Shown here: positions 7,862 to 17,532 of the stretch, piece after piece
How positions within the stretch are numbered: the first letter of the stretch is position 1
Layout: each line of letters opens with the position of its first letter
Assembly (NCBI RefSeq): GCF_009695765.1
Contig: NZ_VUNI01000002.1
Span: 170,887-234,886 of the forward strand
Source: Roseburia porci
GTDB lineage: Bacteria; Bacillota; Clostridia; Lachnospirales; Lachnospiraceae
Direction of reading: 5' to 3'
Length of the DNA stretch: 64,000 nucleotides
Made by a program: the position numbers and the translations under genes
The notes under the pieces: generated by a model
Databases searched by the model: none
Told to the model about the DNA's origin: nothing
What the model saw: only the letters and a program-made list of their open reading frames with translations

Positions 7862-9337
7862 ATGGAGTACCTGGGGCAGATCAATGAAACCTCTTATCTT
7901 TCCGTCCCGAATGCACCGGTATATAGAAAGATTATGAGGTGTTTTTATCGTGAGTACGAAAAGATGAATTTTCAGCTGTATAAGGAAGATGTTTTTGCAC
8001 TTCTGAAACAGGATGAAGCTTTTGAAAATTATTCGATGGAACAGCTGGTTTTAGATCTGGATGCACTGGTAAAATGGAAGAATCTTACACCAATCCAGGA
8101 TCCGGGCAGAGTATATACAATCGCAGATTACAAAAATAAACAGTATCAGTATACAATGTCAGAATATGCAGTTGAGATTGAGCGTCTGACAGTGCGGCTT
8201 GAAACTGTTTTTCTGGAATCCGGAAACCTTTCCACGAATTTTTTTGTACGGTTGGAGAAGAGCTTGAGCGAGGTGCCTGAGATGGAACGGGCATCAATGA
8301 AAGAAGTCAATGAATGGTGGAGTATGCTTCAGGAGGATTTTAAGCGCCTGAACCAGAATTATCAAGATTATCTGCGTGACTTTTATTCCGGAAAGTCGGA
8401 TCAATTGATGAAATCCGTAGAATTTGTCGTTCATAAAGACAAATTTATCCAATATCTGACTGAATTTGTGCAGGAGATGCAGCGCCATTCCCATAGGATT
8501 GAGCAGATCCTGATCAAGAATCTTCCTATCATGGAAGGGATCATTCTGGATAAAGTAGTACAAAGTGAACTTGATATTCCGCATGCAATTCTTGAACTTC
8601 AGGGGAATGCAGAGCCTGGCATAAGGGAAAATGTGGAGGGCAAATGGAACTCCCTGAAAAATTGGTTTCTGGATTCGGATAAAAGGGAGTGTGAGTGCAA
8701 AAAGGTACTAAAAATCACAAATGATGTAATCCGGAGCATTATCCAGAATGCTGCGCTGATTGTACAGATCCAGAACTGGGGAATCAGCCGGAAAGACGAC
8801 TACAAAAAATTCTTAGAACTGTTTCTGAAATGTAAAGATCTGGATGAAGCGCAAAGATTGTCAGCCCATGTATTTGGTGTTCAGAGAATCCAGCATTTCA
8901 AAACAATTTATCCAAGAGAAGAGGATTCTATTAACAACAGTATATATGAAGAGGAATCAGCCGGATTTCTGTTGAAACCCCATACACGAAACTACCGTGA
9001 GAAAAAGGACCGGCGGGGATTTGAGGATAAATCTCTTGAAAAGATGATACAAAGGGAAGCATACCTCAGACAGGCAAAAAGACAAAAAGAAATTGTCATG
9101 CAGTATATTAAAGATCATAAAATCGTTTTTTCTGAAATCAGAGAACCTGTTACTGAAGAAACAAGAACTGTTTTTTTACAATGGATTGCTCAGGCAAACA
9201 TGAATTCGCAGAAGCTTGGAAGAACAGAATATGGACAGGAATACCGGTTGATCCGCGGAAAAGAGGATTGTGTGCTGAAGTGCGAGGATGGTGATCTGGT
9301 CATGCCTGCGTATATATTGGAGTTTGAAGAGTCATGA
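7862..9337 (+). CDS. jetA: Wadjet type III subunit JetA (DUF2397/TIGR02677)
   Basis: This 491-residue protein corresponds to the DUF2397 family: an N-terminal winged-helix kleisin-like part (SVPNAPVYRKIMRCFYREYEK, QLVLDLDALVKWKNL), a central helical region, and the C-terminal YIKDHKIVFSEI domain. In Wadjet systems JetA is the kleisin that bridges the SMC heads of JetC. AAGGAAG precedes the ATG. Its stop overlaps the jetB start by 4 bp, showing translational coupling in a single operon. Assignment rests on gene order and family features. Confidence 0.85.
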   Translation: MEYLGQINETSYLSVPNAPVYRKIMRCFYREYEKMNFQLYKEDVFALLKQDEAFENYSMEQLVLDLDALVKWKNLTPIQDPGRVYTIADYKNKQYQYTMSEYAVEIERLTVRLETVFLESGNLSTNFFVRLEKSLSEVPEMERASMKEVNEWWSMLQEDFKRLNQNYQDYLRDFYSGKSDQLMKSVEFVVHKDKFIQYLTEFVQEMQRHSHRIEQILIKNLPIMEGIILDKVVQSELDIPHAILELQGNAEPGIRENVEGKWNSLKNWFLDSDKRECECKKVLKITNDVIRSIIQNAALIVQIQNWGISRKDDYKKFLELFLKCKDLDEAQRLSAHVFGVQRIQHFKTIYPREEDSINNSIYEEESAGFLLKPHTRNYREKKDRRGFEDKSLEKMIQREAYLRQAKRQKEIVMQYIKDHKIVFSEIREPVTEETRTVFLQWIAQANMNSQKLGRTEYGQEYRLIRGKEDCVLKCEDGDLVMPAYILEFEES

Positions 9338-10473
9338 ATGAATTAAGGACATTATTTGAGAAGTTCTGGATCTGCAGGGATACAGATAAAGAAAGTTATT
9401 ACAGAGTAAAAAGGGATATTCCGCAATTTCAGCGTTTTGTCAGGGAACAGCTTGGCTGGAAGCTGGTTCATACGGAGAATCTGCTGAAACTGGAGAAGCG
9501 GCCGGCTCATGCAGAGCCTTTTATGGGAATCGGCGAATTTACAGAGATCAGAGATTACTGCATTCTTTGTGTCGTACTTATGTACCTGGAGGATAAAGAA
9601 GAGCAGGAGCAGTTTCTGCTTTCAGAGTTGATCGATTATGTAGAAACGCAGTTGAAGGATTATATGGAGGTTGACTGGACTTCTTTTACCCAGAGGAAGT
9701 CTCTGGTACGGGTTTTGCAATATATGGAACGGCTTCAGATGCTTCGGGTATACGAAGGGCAGAGTGAAGCATTTGGTATGGAAGCTGGTCAGGAAGTATT
9801 GTATGAAAATACCGGATATTCCAGATATTTTGCGACAAGTTTCCCAATGGATATTTCTGGATATCAATCCTGGAAGGATTTTGAGACAACCGATTTTGAA
9901 GAAGTGCAGGAGGACAGAGGTGCGGCACGTATTAACCGCGTCTACCGGCAGCTTGCGGTGTGCCCGGCAATGTACTGGGAAGAAAGTGATGATGCAGATG
10001 CACGCTACCTCAAGAACCAGAGACAGTGGGTGGCAAAATATTTAAGAGAGAATCTGGGGGGACAACTGGATATATATAAAAATACAGCATGTCTGACGTT
10101 GGATGAGGATGACTGTTATGGAAGCGTTCATCCGAGGAATGCGATGCTTCCGGAAGTGGTGCTTTTGGTCTGCAGCAGCATTCAGGACGAGCTGGCAGCG
10201 GGCAGCCTGAAAAAAAGTGACAATGAGTGCATATATGTGGATCGTTATGAATTTGAGCACATCATTCTCTCCTGCCGTAAAAAGTGGCTTTTTGCATGGA
10301 GTAAGGAATTCCGTGAAATGGAGAAAACAAAATTCGTAGAAACCGTGAAGGAATATATGAAAAACTGGCAGATGATCAGGTGTGAGGATGAACGGATCGT
10401 AATATATCCAGTCGCAGGAAGAGTGAGTGGAGTCTACCCGTCTGATGTTAATGGAGGAGCGAAAGATGACTGA
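9334..10473 (+). CDS. jetB: Wadjet type III subunit JetB (DUF2398/TIGR02678)
   Basis: A 379-residue DUF2398 family protein, the KITE-like winged-helix partner of JetA. The opening NELRTLFEKFWICRDTDKE, the segment LVHTENLLKLEKRPA and the central CPAMYWEE are recognisable. It starts inside the jetA stop (ATGA overlap) and overlaps the jetC start by 8 bp, so the three are co-translated. KITE dimers stabilise the kleisin-SMC complex; that role is inferred by family. Confidence 0.85.
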   Translation: MNELRTLFEKFWICRDTDKESYYRVKRDIPQFQRFVREQLGWKLVHTENLLKLEKRPAHAEPFMGIGEFTEIRDYCILCVVLMYLEDKEEQEQFLLSELIDYVETQLKDYMEVDWTSFTQRKSLVRVLQYMERLQMLRVYEGQSEAFGMEAGQEVLYENTGYSRYFATSFPMDISGYQSWKDFETTDFEEVQEDRGAARINRVYRQLAVCPAMYWEESDDADARYLKNQRQWVAKYLRENLGGQLDIYKNTACLTLDEDDCYGSVHPRNAMLPEVVLLVCSSIQDELAAGSLKKSDNECIYVDRYEFEHIILSCRKKWLFAWSKEFREMEKTKFVETVKEYMKNWQMIRCEDERIVIYPVAGRVSGVYPSDVNGGAKDD

Positions 10474-13400
10474 GCGTTGGAAAATGAACCGGATCGGATT
10501 TGTGAATTTCTGGTTATATGATGAGGAAGATTTTGAATTTGCAGACGGAAAACTGTTGCTGCGTGGGCAGAACGGTTCAGGAAAATCAATTACCACGCAA
10601 AGCTTTATCCCTTTTGTACTGGATGGAGACCGCACTCCAAGCCGGTTAGATCCATTTGGCTCAAGTGACCGGAGAATGGAATATTATTTCCTGGGTGAGG
10701 AAGGAAAAGATGAGTCAACCGGCTATCTTTTTCTCGAATTCAGCAAGGAGCATGGAGAGACAAAGGAATATCGGACGATCGGGATCGGACAACGTGCGAA
10801 GCGCGGAAAGCCTATGGATTTCTGGGGTTTTGTTATTTTGGATGGAAGACGGATCGGAACGGATCTGTGGCTTTATAAGGAGGTTGGCACAAGCAGGATT
10901 CCCATTGATAAGCGGGAGATGAGAGCCGCTCTTGGCGAGGAGAATTTTATTACAGACAGTCAGAGTGAGTATAAAAAGCATGTAAACCAGTATATTTTCG
11001 GCTTCCGTAAAGAAGAACAGTATGAACAGTTTATTAAACTTCTGGTGAAGGTAAGGGCGCCAAAGCTTTCCAAGGAGTTTAAACCGACAAAGGTATACGA
11101 GATCTTAAATGATTCTTTACAGACATTAACGGATGAGGATCTGAGAGCCATGGTGGATGCCATGGAGAAAATGGATGAGATCCAGGACAGTCTTGAGATG
11201 CTTAACCGTGCGTTTTCTGATATCAGGGCAATACGGACCGAGTACACACGCTACAATCAGTATATGCTTGCAAAGAAAGCACAGGCATATCTGAAAAAGA
11301 AACAGGAAGTTTCGGATGCAAAACAGAAGTTAGATGCCATGGACTCACAGATCCGGCAGATGACAGATTCCTGTGAAGAAAAAAGAGTGCTTTTCAGACA
11401 GCTAAAGGAGAGAAAGATACTGGCTGAGACAGAGCGGAACGGTCTTATGGACATGAATCTTGAGGAGATTGATCATAAACTCGAAATGGCCAGGGAACAA
11501 AGAGCTGTGGCAGCAAAGGATATGCAGCATTGGGTCGATAAGATCGATCATTATAAGGAGAAAATAAGGATTGGATATGAGCAGCTGAAAGAGCTGCAGG
11601 AGTGTTTACAACAGAAGCAGCAGGATTTACAGGAGCAGACAGAGGAACTGGAAGAACAGCAGGAGATTTTGCAATGGGATCAGTTCGAGAGTGCCATCCG
11701 TATGGTAAGAAACGAGGAAACCAGCGCTTCGGAAGAAGTCGCAAAAAGCCTGAATGTTTTAAAAAAGCTGTTAGAAGAATGCAAAAAGGCGATTGCTGAG
11801 TATGAAGAGCTGGGCAGACGATATGACAGCATTTCGCAGAAGCTGGAGCAGGAAAAAAGCCAGAAGCTTCAGAAAGAACAGGCACTTGAGGAGGCAAAAG
11901 AACAGGTTGTAAGAAGCATCGACAAGTGGATCGTGGATCTGTATGAGCTTGGGAAGGCATCTGCTATCTGGCAGCCGGATCCGGCAGTTTTGCAGGAGGC
12001 TGAGCAGAAGGTAAGGGAATATCAATCTGTGAAGGATGCAGGAACTTTGCAGGAACTGCTGCGAAGTGATTACGAAAAGCAGAGACGGAAGTTTCTTGAT
12101 ATCAGATATGACAGGGAAAATGAGCGTAGACAGAAACAGGAATCACTGGAGCAGACATTGCAGCAGCTGGATATGGTCCGTAACCAGGAGGAACTGGAAC
12201 CGGAGCGGGATGAGTGTACAAAGGAATCAAGGGCGGCATTGCAGCAGCTTGGGATTCCAGCAGTTCCGTTTTATAAGACCGTGGAGTTTTCCGAAGAACT
12301 GGATCCGGCTGCAAGTGCAAGGCTTGAAGCACAGCTTCAGAAGGCAGGAATTCTGGATGCGCTGGTTGTATCGCAGGAAGATCTGGACAGAATAAAGGAG
12401 CAGTACCCGGAATTTCTGGATTCCATTATTTCGATAGAACAACCCGGTAATTCGGATTTTGCAGGATTAGTGGCTGGTGATGAACTTGCGTCAGATCTAC
12501 GGGACAGTGTGCAGCAGATCCTCAGCAATATTTATGAATCGGATGAGAAACAGGCAGGAATCTGTCTGAAGCAGGATGGATGGTACAGACAGGGGATTCT
12601 GCTTGGACGTGCTGATAAGGCGGGAGATGCTGAATATATCGGAGTTCTTGCAAGAAAAAGACGTAAGGAACAAAGAATCAGTGAACTTACGAATCGCCTG
12701 GAGGAGCAGACAAAAGCGATCAAAGAGCTGGATACCCTTATTGCTCAGCTCAACGAGAATCTTACTGCGCTTGAGAGCGAATATGGGAAGCTGCCTGGTT
12801 TTGCACAGATCAATGCCTCACTGGATCAGGAAAAAGAAAGCAGCTTTGCCCTGCAGCAGATCCAGAAACAGTACCAGGAGACCTTGCAGCAGGAAAACAG
12901 GTTGGTGAAGGAGAAAAACAACCAGTATCAGATCATGCTTCAACAGTGCAGACCATTTCCTTATGGAAGAACAGAGCGGGCATACAATGAGGCGATTGAC
13001 GCAGCAGAGGAATTCGGCTGTGTATGGCAGGAGATCAGGCAGAATCTGCTATCCCTAGAGAACACCAGAAGCAGCATAATATCCAGAAAGGATATGGTGG
13101 AACAGGATGAGAATTCTATGGATGATGCATTTGCACAAAGGGATAAATGCAGCACGGAGGTAAAAAAGAGGGATGTTGAGATCCAGCAGTGTGAAGAGTA
13201 TCTGAACCGTCCAGACATTGTGGAAAAAGCAAACCGTCTGAAAACGCTCCGGGAAGAACTCCGAAATATGGAAACGGAAATGACTTCTATAGATAAAGAA
13301 ATGGCTGTTTTAAATGACAGGTTAGAGCATTTGACAAATGAGGAGCCGGAGCAGAAGAGCCTGCTCCAGCAGAAAATTGCCCATGAGACACTGCTCCGTA

Positions 13401-14533
13401 GTTATTTTGAAGAAGAACTTTCCCTTAAGCTTGTTATCGAACAGGAGAACAAAGCACTTTCTGACTGTGCAGGGGAGGCAGTAGGGCTGCTCAGGGAAGG
13501 GGATAAGGATAAATCACCGTCTGAGATGTTTCAGTCACTGTACCTTGCATACCAGAGACACAATGGCAGCCTGACAAGCTATGGAACAGCGATCGAGAAC
13601 TGCTTTGCAGCGGACATCAGCCAGCCGGTGGGAGAAACAGATGCCCTGCGCAGCCGTGCACGTATTGTATCCACATGGAATGGCAAGAAAGTATATCTGG
13701 AAGAATTTTATCATATACTGAAGGCTGCAATTGATGAGACGGAACTTTTGATCCAGAAAAAGGACAGAGAATTGTTTGAGGATATTTTATCCCAGACGAT
13801 CAGTCAGCAGCTGACAGACCGGATCGCAGAGAGCAGGAAATGGGTATGGGATATGTCAAAACTGATGCGGGAGATGGACACGTCGATGGGACTCAGCTTT
13901 TCCCTGGACTGGAAACCACGGAAAGCGGAAAATGATGTGGAACTTGATACTGCGGAGTTAGAGGAGATACTGCTTCGTGACCGGGCACTTCTTACGATGG
14001 ATGATATTGAGAGGGTGGCTGCACATTTCCGGAGTAAGATCCGGATGGAAAAACAGAAGCTGGAAGAAGACAATGGAGTAATCAACTACATGGATCTGGT
14101 CCGGGATGCACTGGATTATCGGAAATGGTTTGAATTCCATATGTTTTTCAGAAAGGGAGAAGAACCTAAGAAGCTTTTGACCAATGCTGCATTTAACCGG
14201 TTTAGCGGTGGAGAAAAAGCAATGGCAATGTATGTTCCGCTGTTTGCAGCAGTAAACGCACAGTACCAGAAAGCGGAGAAGAAGGATCATCCGCGGATGG
14301 TCGCACTGGATGAGGCATTTGCTGGCGTAGATGACAAGAATATCAGCAGTATGTTTGAACTGGTGCAGAAACTTGATTTTGACTATATCATGAATTCCCA
14401 GGCATTATGGGGCTGTTTTAAGACGGTAAAGAGACTCAGGATTGCAGAATTATTAAGGCCACAGAATTCGAAAACAGTTTCCGTGATCCGCTATACATGG
14501 AATGGAAGGGAAAGAGTGCTGGATGAGCAATGA
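10466..14533 (+). CDS. jetC: Wadjet type III SMC-like ATPase JetC (TIGR02680)
   Basis: 1355 residues from the ATG at 10466, which has GGAGG 8 bp upstream; an in-frame upstream ATG at 10427 lies deep in jetB and is less likely. Architecture is that of an SMC/Rad50-like protein: Walker A GQNGSGKS at residues 34-41, long coiled-coil arms (about 280-620 and 740-1050) around a hinge-like globular part, ABC signature FSGGEKA at 1246-1252, and Walker B ending in Asp1282-Glu1283 (MVALDEAFAGVDD). It would be the DNA-loop-extruding motor that recognises small circular DNA. Intact and full length by all visible motifs. Confidence 0.92.
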   Translation: MTERWKMNRIGFVNFWLYDEEDFEFADGKLLLRGQNGSGKSITTQSFIPFVLDGDRTPSRLDPFGSSDRRMEYYFLGEEGKDESTGYLFLEFSKEHGETKEYRTIGIGQRAKRGKPMDFWGFVILDGRRIGTDLWLYKEVGTSRIPIDKREMRAALGEENFITDSQSEYKKHVNQYIFGFRKEEQYEQFIKLLVKVRAPKLSKEFKPTKVYEILNDSLQTLTDEDLRAMVDAMEKMDEIQDSLEMLNRAFSDIRAIRTEYTRYNQYMLAKKAQAYLKKKQEVSDAKQKLDAMDSQIRQMTDSCEEKRVLFRQLKERKILAETERNGLMDMNLEEIDHKLEMAREQRAVAAKDMQHWVDKIDHYKEKIRIGYEQLKELQECLQQKQQDLQEQTEELEEQQEILQWDQFESAIRMVRNEETSASEEVAKSLNVLKKLLEECKKAIAEYEELGRRYDSISQKLEQEKSQKLQKEQALEEAKEQVVRSIDKWIVDLYELGKASAIWQPDPAVLQEAEQKVREYQSVKDAGTLQELLRSDYEKQRRKFLDIRYDRENERRQKQESLEQTLQQLDMVRNQEELEPERDECTKESRAALQQLGIPAVPFYKTVEFSEELDPAASARLEAQLQKAGILDALVVSQEDLDRIKEQYPEFLDSIISIEQPGNSDFAGLVAGDELASDLRDSVQQILSNIYESDEKQAGICLKQDGWYRQGILLGRADKAGDAEYIGVLARKRRKEQRISELTNRLEEQTKAIKELDTLIAQLNENLTALESEYGKLPGFAQINASLDQEKESSFALQQIQKQYQETLQQENRLVKEKNNQYQIMLQQCRPFPYGRTERAYNEAIDAAEEFGCVWQEIRQNLLSLENTRSSIISRKDMVEQDENSMDDAFAQRDKCSTEVKKRDVEIQQCEEYLNRPDIVEKANRLKTLREELRNMETEMTSIDKEMAVLNDRLEHLTNEEPEQKSLLQQKIAHETLLRSYFEEELSLKLVIEQENKALSDCAGEAVGLLREGDKDKSPSEMFQSLYLAYQRHNGSLTSYGTAIENCFAADISQPVGETDALRSRARIVSTWNGKKVYLEEFYHILKAAIDETELLIQKKDRELFEDILSQTISQQLTDRIAESRKWVWDMSKLMREMDTSMGLSFSLDWKPRKAENDVELDTAELEEILLRDRALLTMDDIERVAAHFRSKIRMEKQKLEEDNGVINYMDLVRDALDYRKWFEFHMFFRKGEEPKKLLTNAAFNRFSGGEKAMAMYVPLFAAVNAQYQKAEKKDHPRMVALDEAFAGVDDKNISSMFELVQKLDFDYIMNSQALWGCFKTVKRLRIAELLRPQNSKTVSVIRYTWNGRERVLDEQ

Positions 14534-15899
14534 GAAAGAATGTGCACAATATTTCCGGAATCAGAGTGCATATCACAGGTGCTTTCAGGAATTATGGAAA
14601 AAATGGCGCTCCTATGGAAGAATAGCCGGACGCATTACGTTAAAGAATACATCGGAAGCCGAGCGCAGGGCCATTGGAGGCATGATCGGTAAAACGTTTT
14701 ATGAGGAAACCATTCGTTTTTCATTTTCAGAATTTGAAGAAGGTCTGCAGAAGACACGTTTTGGTCCAGTTGATATGCAGATCCTTCTGGAAGAATATTT
14801 TGGGAAAAAGCTAAGAACCCATCAATCAGAGATGGAAGAAGAACAAAAAAGAAAAAGTGATTTTTTCGGTGAGCTGGTTTCTTATGTTTCCAGTGCAGCA
14901 GGTGAGGACACTGCCTCTTCCAAATGGATGAAGGATGTCACCATTGCAAAAAAATACGGTTATCAGCTGATCATAAAAGAATATGGGAAAAATCCGGGGC
15001 AGGCGAAAAAGCTTGTGCGAAATGTCGGACAGGCACTGATCCGCTTAGAAGAACTGCACGATCTGGAAACTGATGTTCCTTTAGCAGTTTTTGCAGCCGA
15101 TATAACGGATAATCCGCATTATTTTGATCGTGGCACCATCCCGGGGCAGCTTCTCGTTCATGGAATCTGTTATTGCAAGGGAGCAGAGCTGCCGGAAAGT
15201 GCTCATGGCTGGCGCAGGCTGATGCAGAGTGTACATATTATTCCGGATAATATTTCATCCTTTGTGCATGCATACGGACTGCGCCTGCTGACAAACGAAG
15301 GCTGGCATCCAGCGTATGAATTGTTTTGCAGTAGAAAAGAACCCTATGTGATCACAATGGAAAATCTGTGTGGAATTGTGGGTGCGCTGCCGGCTGGAAC
15401 ACAGGCAGATATGTTTTCCGGCGGATCTGTTTATGTGGTGGAAAATGAGATGGTTTTTACATATCTGATCCATAATCTTGGAAATCGGCAATACACGTTG
15501 CTTTGCACATCTGGGCAGCCTCGTTCGGCAGTACAGCTGTTACTTCCTATGATTTTAAAAAGCGGTGCACAGATATATTATAGTGGAGATATTGATCCAG
15601 ATGGAATCCGTATTGCAGACCGTCTCTGGCAGAAGTTTGGAGATGGATTCCACATATGGAGAATGGAAGCAGAGGACTACGAAAAGAGTTGTTCAAACGA
15701 AGTGATTGGAACGGTTGGAATCCGTAAATTAGAAAATATCCATCATCCACAGTTAAAGCTGACAGCGGAAGCTGTAAAAAAGAAAGAAAAGGCCGGATAT
15801 CAGGAAAATATCCTGCAGGAGTTATTAAATGATATCGTTAGCGAAACGGAAAGAAAAAGTCCCGCATCTAAACGAGAAAATGACCTCAGCCAAAAATAA
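14523..15899 (+). CDS. jetD: Wadjet type III nuclease JetD (DUF2399, Toprim)
   Basis: 458 residues from the ATG at 14523, which overlaps the jetC stop by 11 bp; a more upstream ATG at 14502 is possible. The C-terminal Toprim domain shows the conserved Glu307 in VVENEMV and the Asp356-Ile-Asp358-Pro-Asp360 motif in YYSGDIDPDG, the metal-binding residues of the plasmid-cleaving subunit. The N-terminal half is the arm/DUF2399-associated region. With all acidic residues present, the enzyme looks functional. It is the last gene of the jetABCD operon. Confidence 0.9.
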   Translation: MSNEKECAQYFRNQSAYHRCFQELWKKWRSYGRIAGRITLKNTSEAERRAIGGMIGKTFYEETIRFSFSEFEEGLQKTRFGPVDMQILLEEYFGKKLRTHQSEMEEEQKRKSDFFGELVSYVSSAAGEDTASSKWMKDVTIAKKYGYQLIIKEYGKNPGQAKKLVRNVGQALIRLEELHDLETDVPLAVFAADITDNPHYFDRGTIPGQLLVHGICYCKGAELPESAHGWRRLMQSVHIIPDNISSFVHAYGLRLLTNEGWHPAYELFCSRKEPYVITMENLCGIVGALPAGTQADMFSGGSVYVVENEMVFTYLIHNLGNRQYTLLCTSGQPRSAVQLLLPMILKSGAQIYYSGDIDPDGIRIADRLWQKFGDGFHIWRMEAEDYEKSCSNEVIGTVGIRKLENIHHPQLKLTAEAVKKKEKAGYQENILQELLNDIVSETERKSPASKRENDLSQK

Positions 15900-15953
15900 A
15901 ACAAGCAAGTAGTATTTGAAACTACATAATAAAGTAAAACATACAATTAAACG

Positions 15954-15982
15954 TTGACACACAAACCATAAAAGCCTATACT
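15954..15982 (+). promoter_or_regulatory. Sigma-A promoter of the FabK-like gene
   Basis: TTGACA at 15954-15959 and TATACT at 15977-15982 with a 17-bp spacer. Transcription would begin near 15989, inside the adjacent palindrome. Confidence 0.85.
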
Positions 15983-15985
15983 TAA

Positions 15986-16008
15986 AATAGTTTGATAATC
16001 AAACTATT
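15986..16008. promoter_or_regulatory. FabT-like operator palindrome
   Basis: A 23-bp perfect palindrome with one central base, arms AATAGTTTGAT and ATCAAACTATT. The core TTTGATAATCAAA matches the pattern bound by FabT, the MarR-family repressor of fatty-acid synthesis genes in Firmicutes. Its place just downstream of the -10 box would block transcription start. The regulator itself is not in the window. Confidence 0.7.
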
Positions 16009-16035
16009 AAAGCGAATTGGAGGTCAGGGATAAGT

Positions 16036-17121
16036 ATGGGCGAACATAAATGGAAAGAACTTCGGATTGGGGATAAAATTGCAAATCTTCCAATCATTCA
16101 GGGCGGAATGGGCGTTGGGATCAGCCTGAGCAGGCTGGCTGGCGCTGTTGCGAAAGAAGGCGGAGTCGGTGTGATCTCGACAGCACAGATTGGATATGAT
16201 GAGGAAGGCTTTGAGAAAGATCAGGCGGGCTGCAACCGCAGAGCAATCCGAAAACACATCCAGTGCGCGAAAGAGATTGCATGTGGAAACGGACTTGTTG
16301 GTGTGAATATTATGGTAGCACTCAAGCATTATAAGGAGCATGTCAAAGAAGCTGTTGCAGCAGGCGCGGATGTAATTATCAGTGGCGCAGGGCTTCCAAT
16401 GAGCCTTCCGGGGCTGATCGGTGAGAACTGCAAAACAAAGATTGCACCAATCGTTTCCTCAAAAAGAGCGACTCAGCTGATCCTCAAAATGTGGTCACAC
16501 AAATATGACCGGACAGCGGATTTTATTGTGATAGAAGGACCGAAGGCGGGAGGTCATCTTGGATTTTCCAGAGAGCAGCTGGCACAGACAACAGATGCAT
16601 CGTTTGATGAAGAAATCCAGAGTATCATCGACTGCAAAAAGGAATACGAAGAAAAATACGAAAAAGAGATTCCGGTTATCGTTGCAGGAGGGATTTTTGA
16701 CGGAAAGGATATTTCCCATGCACTGGAACTTGGCGCAGATGGCGTGCAGATTGCGAGCCGCTTTGTTGCGACCGAGGAGTGTGATGCTTCTGAAGCATAT
16801 AAACAGGCATATATTCATGCTGACGAAAAGGATGTTCAGATCATACAAAGCCCGGTGGGAATGCCAGGCAGAGCACTTCGAAACCGTTTTATAGAGCATC
16901 TCGAGAAGGCGAAAATGCCAATTTCAAAATGCTACAACTGTCTGGAAAAATGCAATCCTGCCAAAGTGCCATACTGCATCACAAAGGCTTTGATTGATGC
17001 GGTAAAAGGTGATGTGGATAACGGGCTTGTGTTCTGTGGCGCAAATGTCGGAAGAATCCATGAAATGACGACGGTTCATGCCCTGATGCAGGAACTTCTG
17101 TCCGGGATCCAGGCAACATAA
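16036..17121 (+). CDS. NPD-family flavoprotein (FabK-like / nitronate monooxygenase-like)
   Basis: A 361-residue TIM-barrel FMN protein: IIQGGMGVGIS near the N-terminus, ISGAGLP, EGPKAGGHLG (with the catalytic-type His of FabK and nitronate monooxygenases), VAGGIFDG and GADGVQIASRF phosphate-binding segments. The C-terminal part carries a Cys cluster CYNCLEKCNPAKVPYC not found in classical FabK. Either enoyl-ACP reduction or nitronate/alkyl oxidation is possible by family; the FabT-like operator in front argues for a link to lipid metabolism. GGAGG lies about 13 bp before the ATG. Monocistronic. Confidence 0.82.
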   Translation: MGEHKWKELRIGDKIANLPIIQGGMGVGISLSRLAGAVAKEGGVGVISTAQIGYDEEGFEKDQAGCNRRAIRKHIQCAKEIACGNGLVGVNIMVALKHYKEHVKEAVAAGADVIISGAGLPMSLPGLIGENCKTKIAPIVSSKRATQLILKMWSHKYDRTADFIVIEGPKAGGHLGFSREQLAQTTDASFDEEIQSIIDCKKEYEEKYEKEIPVIVAGGIFDGKDISHALELGADGVQIASRFVATEECDASEAYKQAYIHADEKDVQIIQSPVGMPGRALRNRFIEHLEKAKMPISKCYNCLEKCNPAKVPYCITKALIDAVKGDVDNGLVFCGANVGRIHEMTTVHALMQELLSGIQAT

Positions 17122-17165
17122 CCAAAAGTTATAAAACAAATGAAAATTACATATACAGCGGAATA

Positions 17166-17194
17166 TTGACTTTCTAAATGGGCAGTGCTATTGT
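17166..17194 (+). promoter_or_regulatory. Promoter of the cstA T-box leader
   Basis: TTGACT (17166-17171), 17-bp spacer, TATTGT (17189-17194). It sits at the expected distance before the T-box stem I. Confidence 0.65.
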
Positions 17195-17199
17195 ATCAG

Positions 17200-17490
17200 T
17201 TAACAAAGAGTAAATGCAAAGAACAGAATACGATCATCGGAATCAGGATGCGTACAGAGAACTGCCGGGTGGTGCGAGGCAGAGAATTCGTCTGATGATT
17301 ATCCTCTGCGAGCAGTGCACTGAATTTTCTTATGAAATAGTAAGTGTTACCGGTTTCCTACCGTTACAAGGAACCTTATTTCTGTTTTGATGTATGGCAG
17401 AGATGAGAGTGAGAGGCCGTTTGATGCGGCAAGTAAAGTGGTAACGCGGAAGTATAAACCTTCGTCTTTATAAAAGGACGGAGGTTTTTT
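17200..17490 (+). promoter_or_regulatory. T-box riboswitch before cstA
   Basis: The leader has a stem I region starting near AGAGAACTGCC (17261 on), the T-box core AAAGTGGTAACGCGGA (17435-17450) with UGGU (17439-17442) to pair an uncharged tRNA ending ACCA, and a terminator: left arm from AACCTTCGTC (17457), right arm GGACGGAGGTT, then a T run at 17485-17490. UGGU implies a tRNA with discriminator A. The specifier is not certain: the first triplet after the GAA of stem I (near 17321) is UUU, with UUC one frame further, so Phe is a guess only. Uncharged tRNA would switch on the CstA gene. Confidence 0.85.
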
Positions 17491-17532
17491 GTTTCGGATA
17501 CTCTTTGCGAATATATAGAAGGGAGCCGCCAA

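Noticed and set aside
10427..10465. Upstream start for jetC
   Set aside because: The ATG at 10427 lies 47 bp inside jetB and lacks a good ribosome site, whereas 10466 has GGAGG at proper spacing and a normal overlap.
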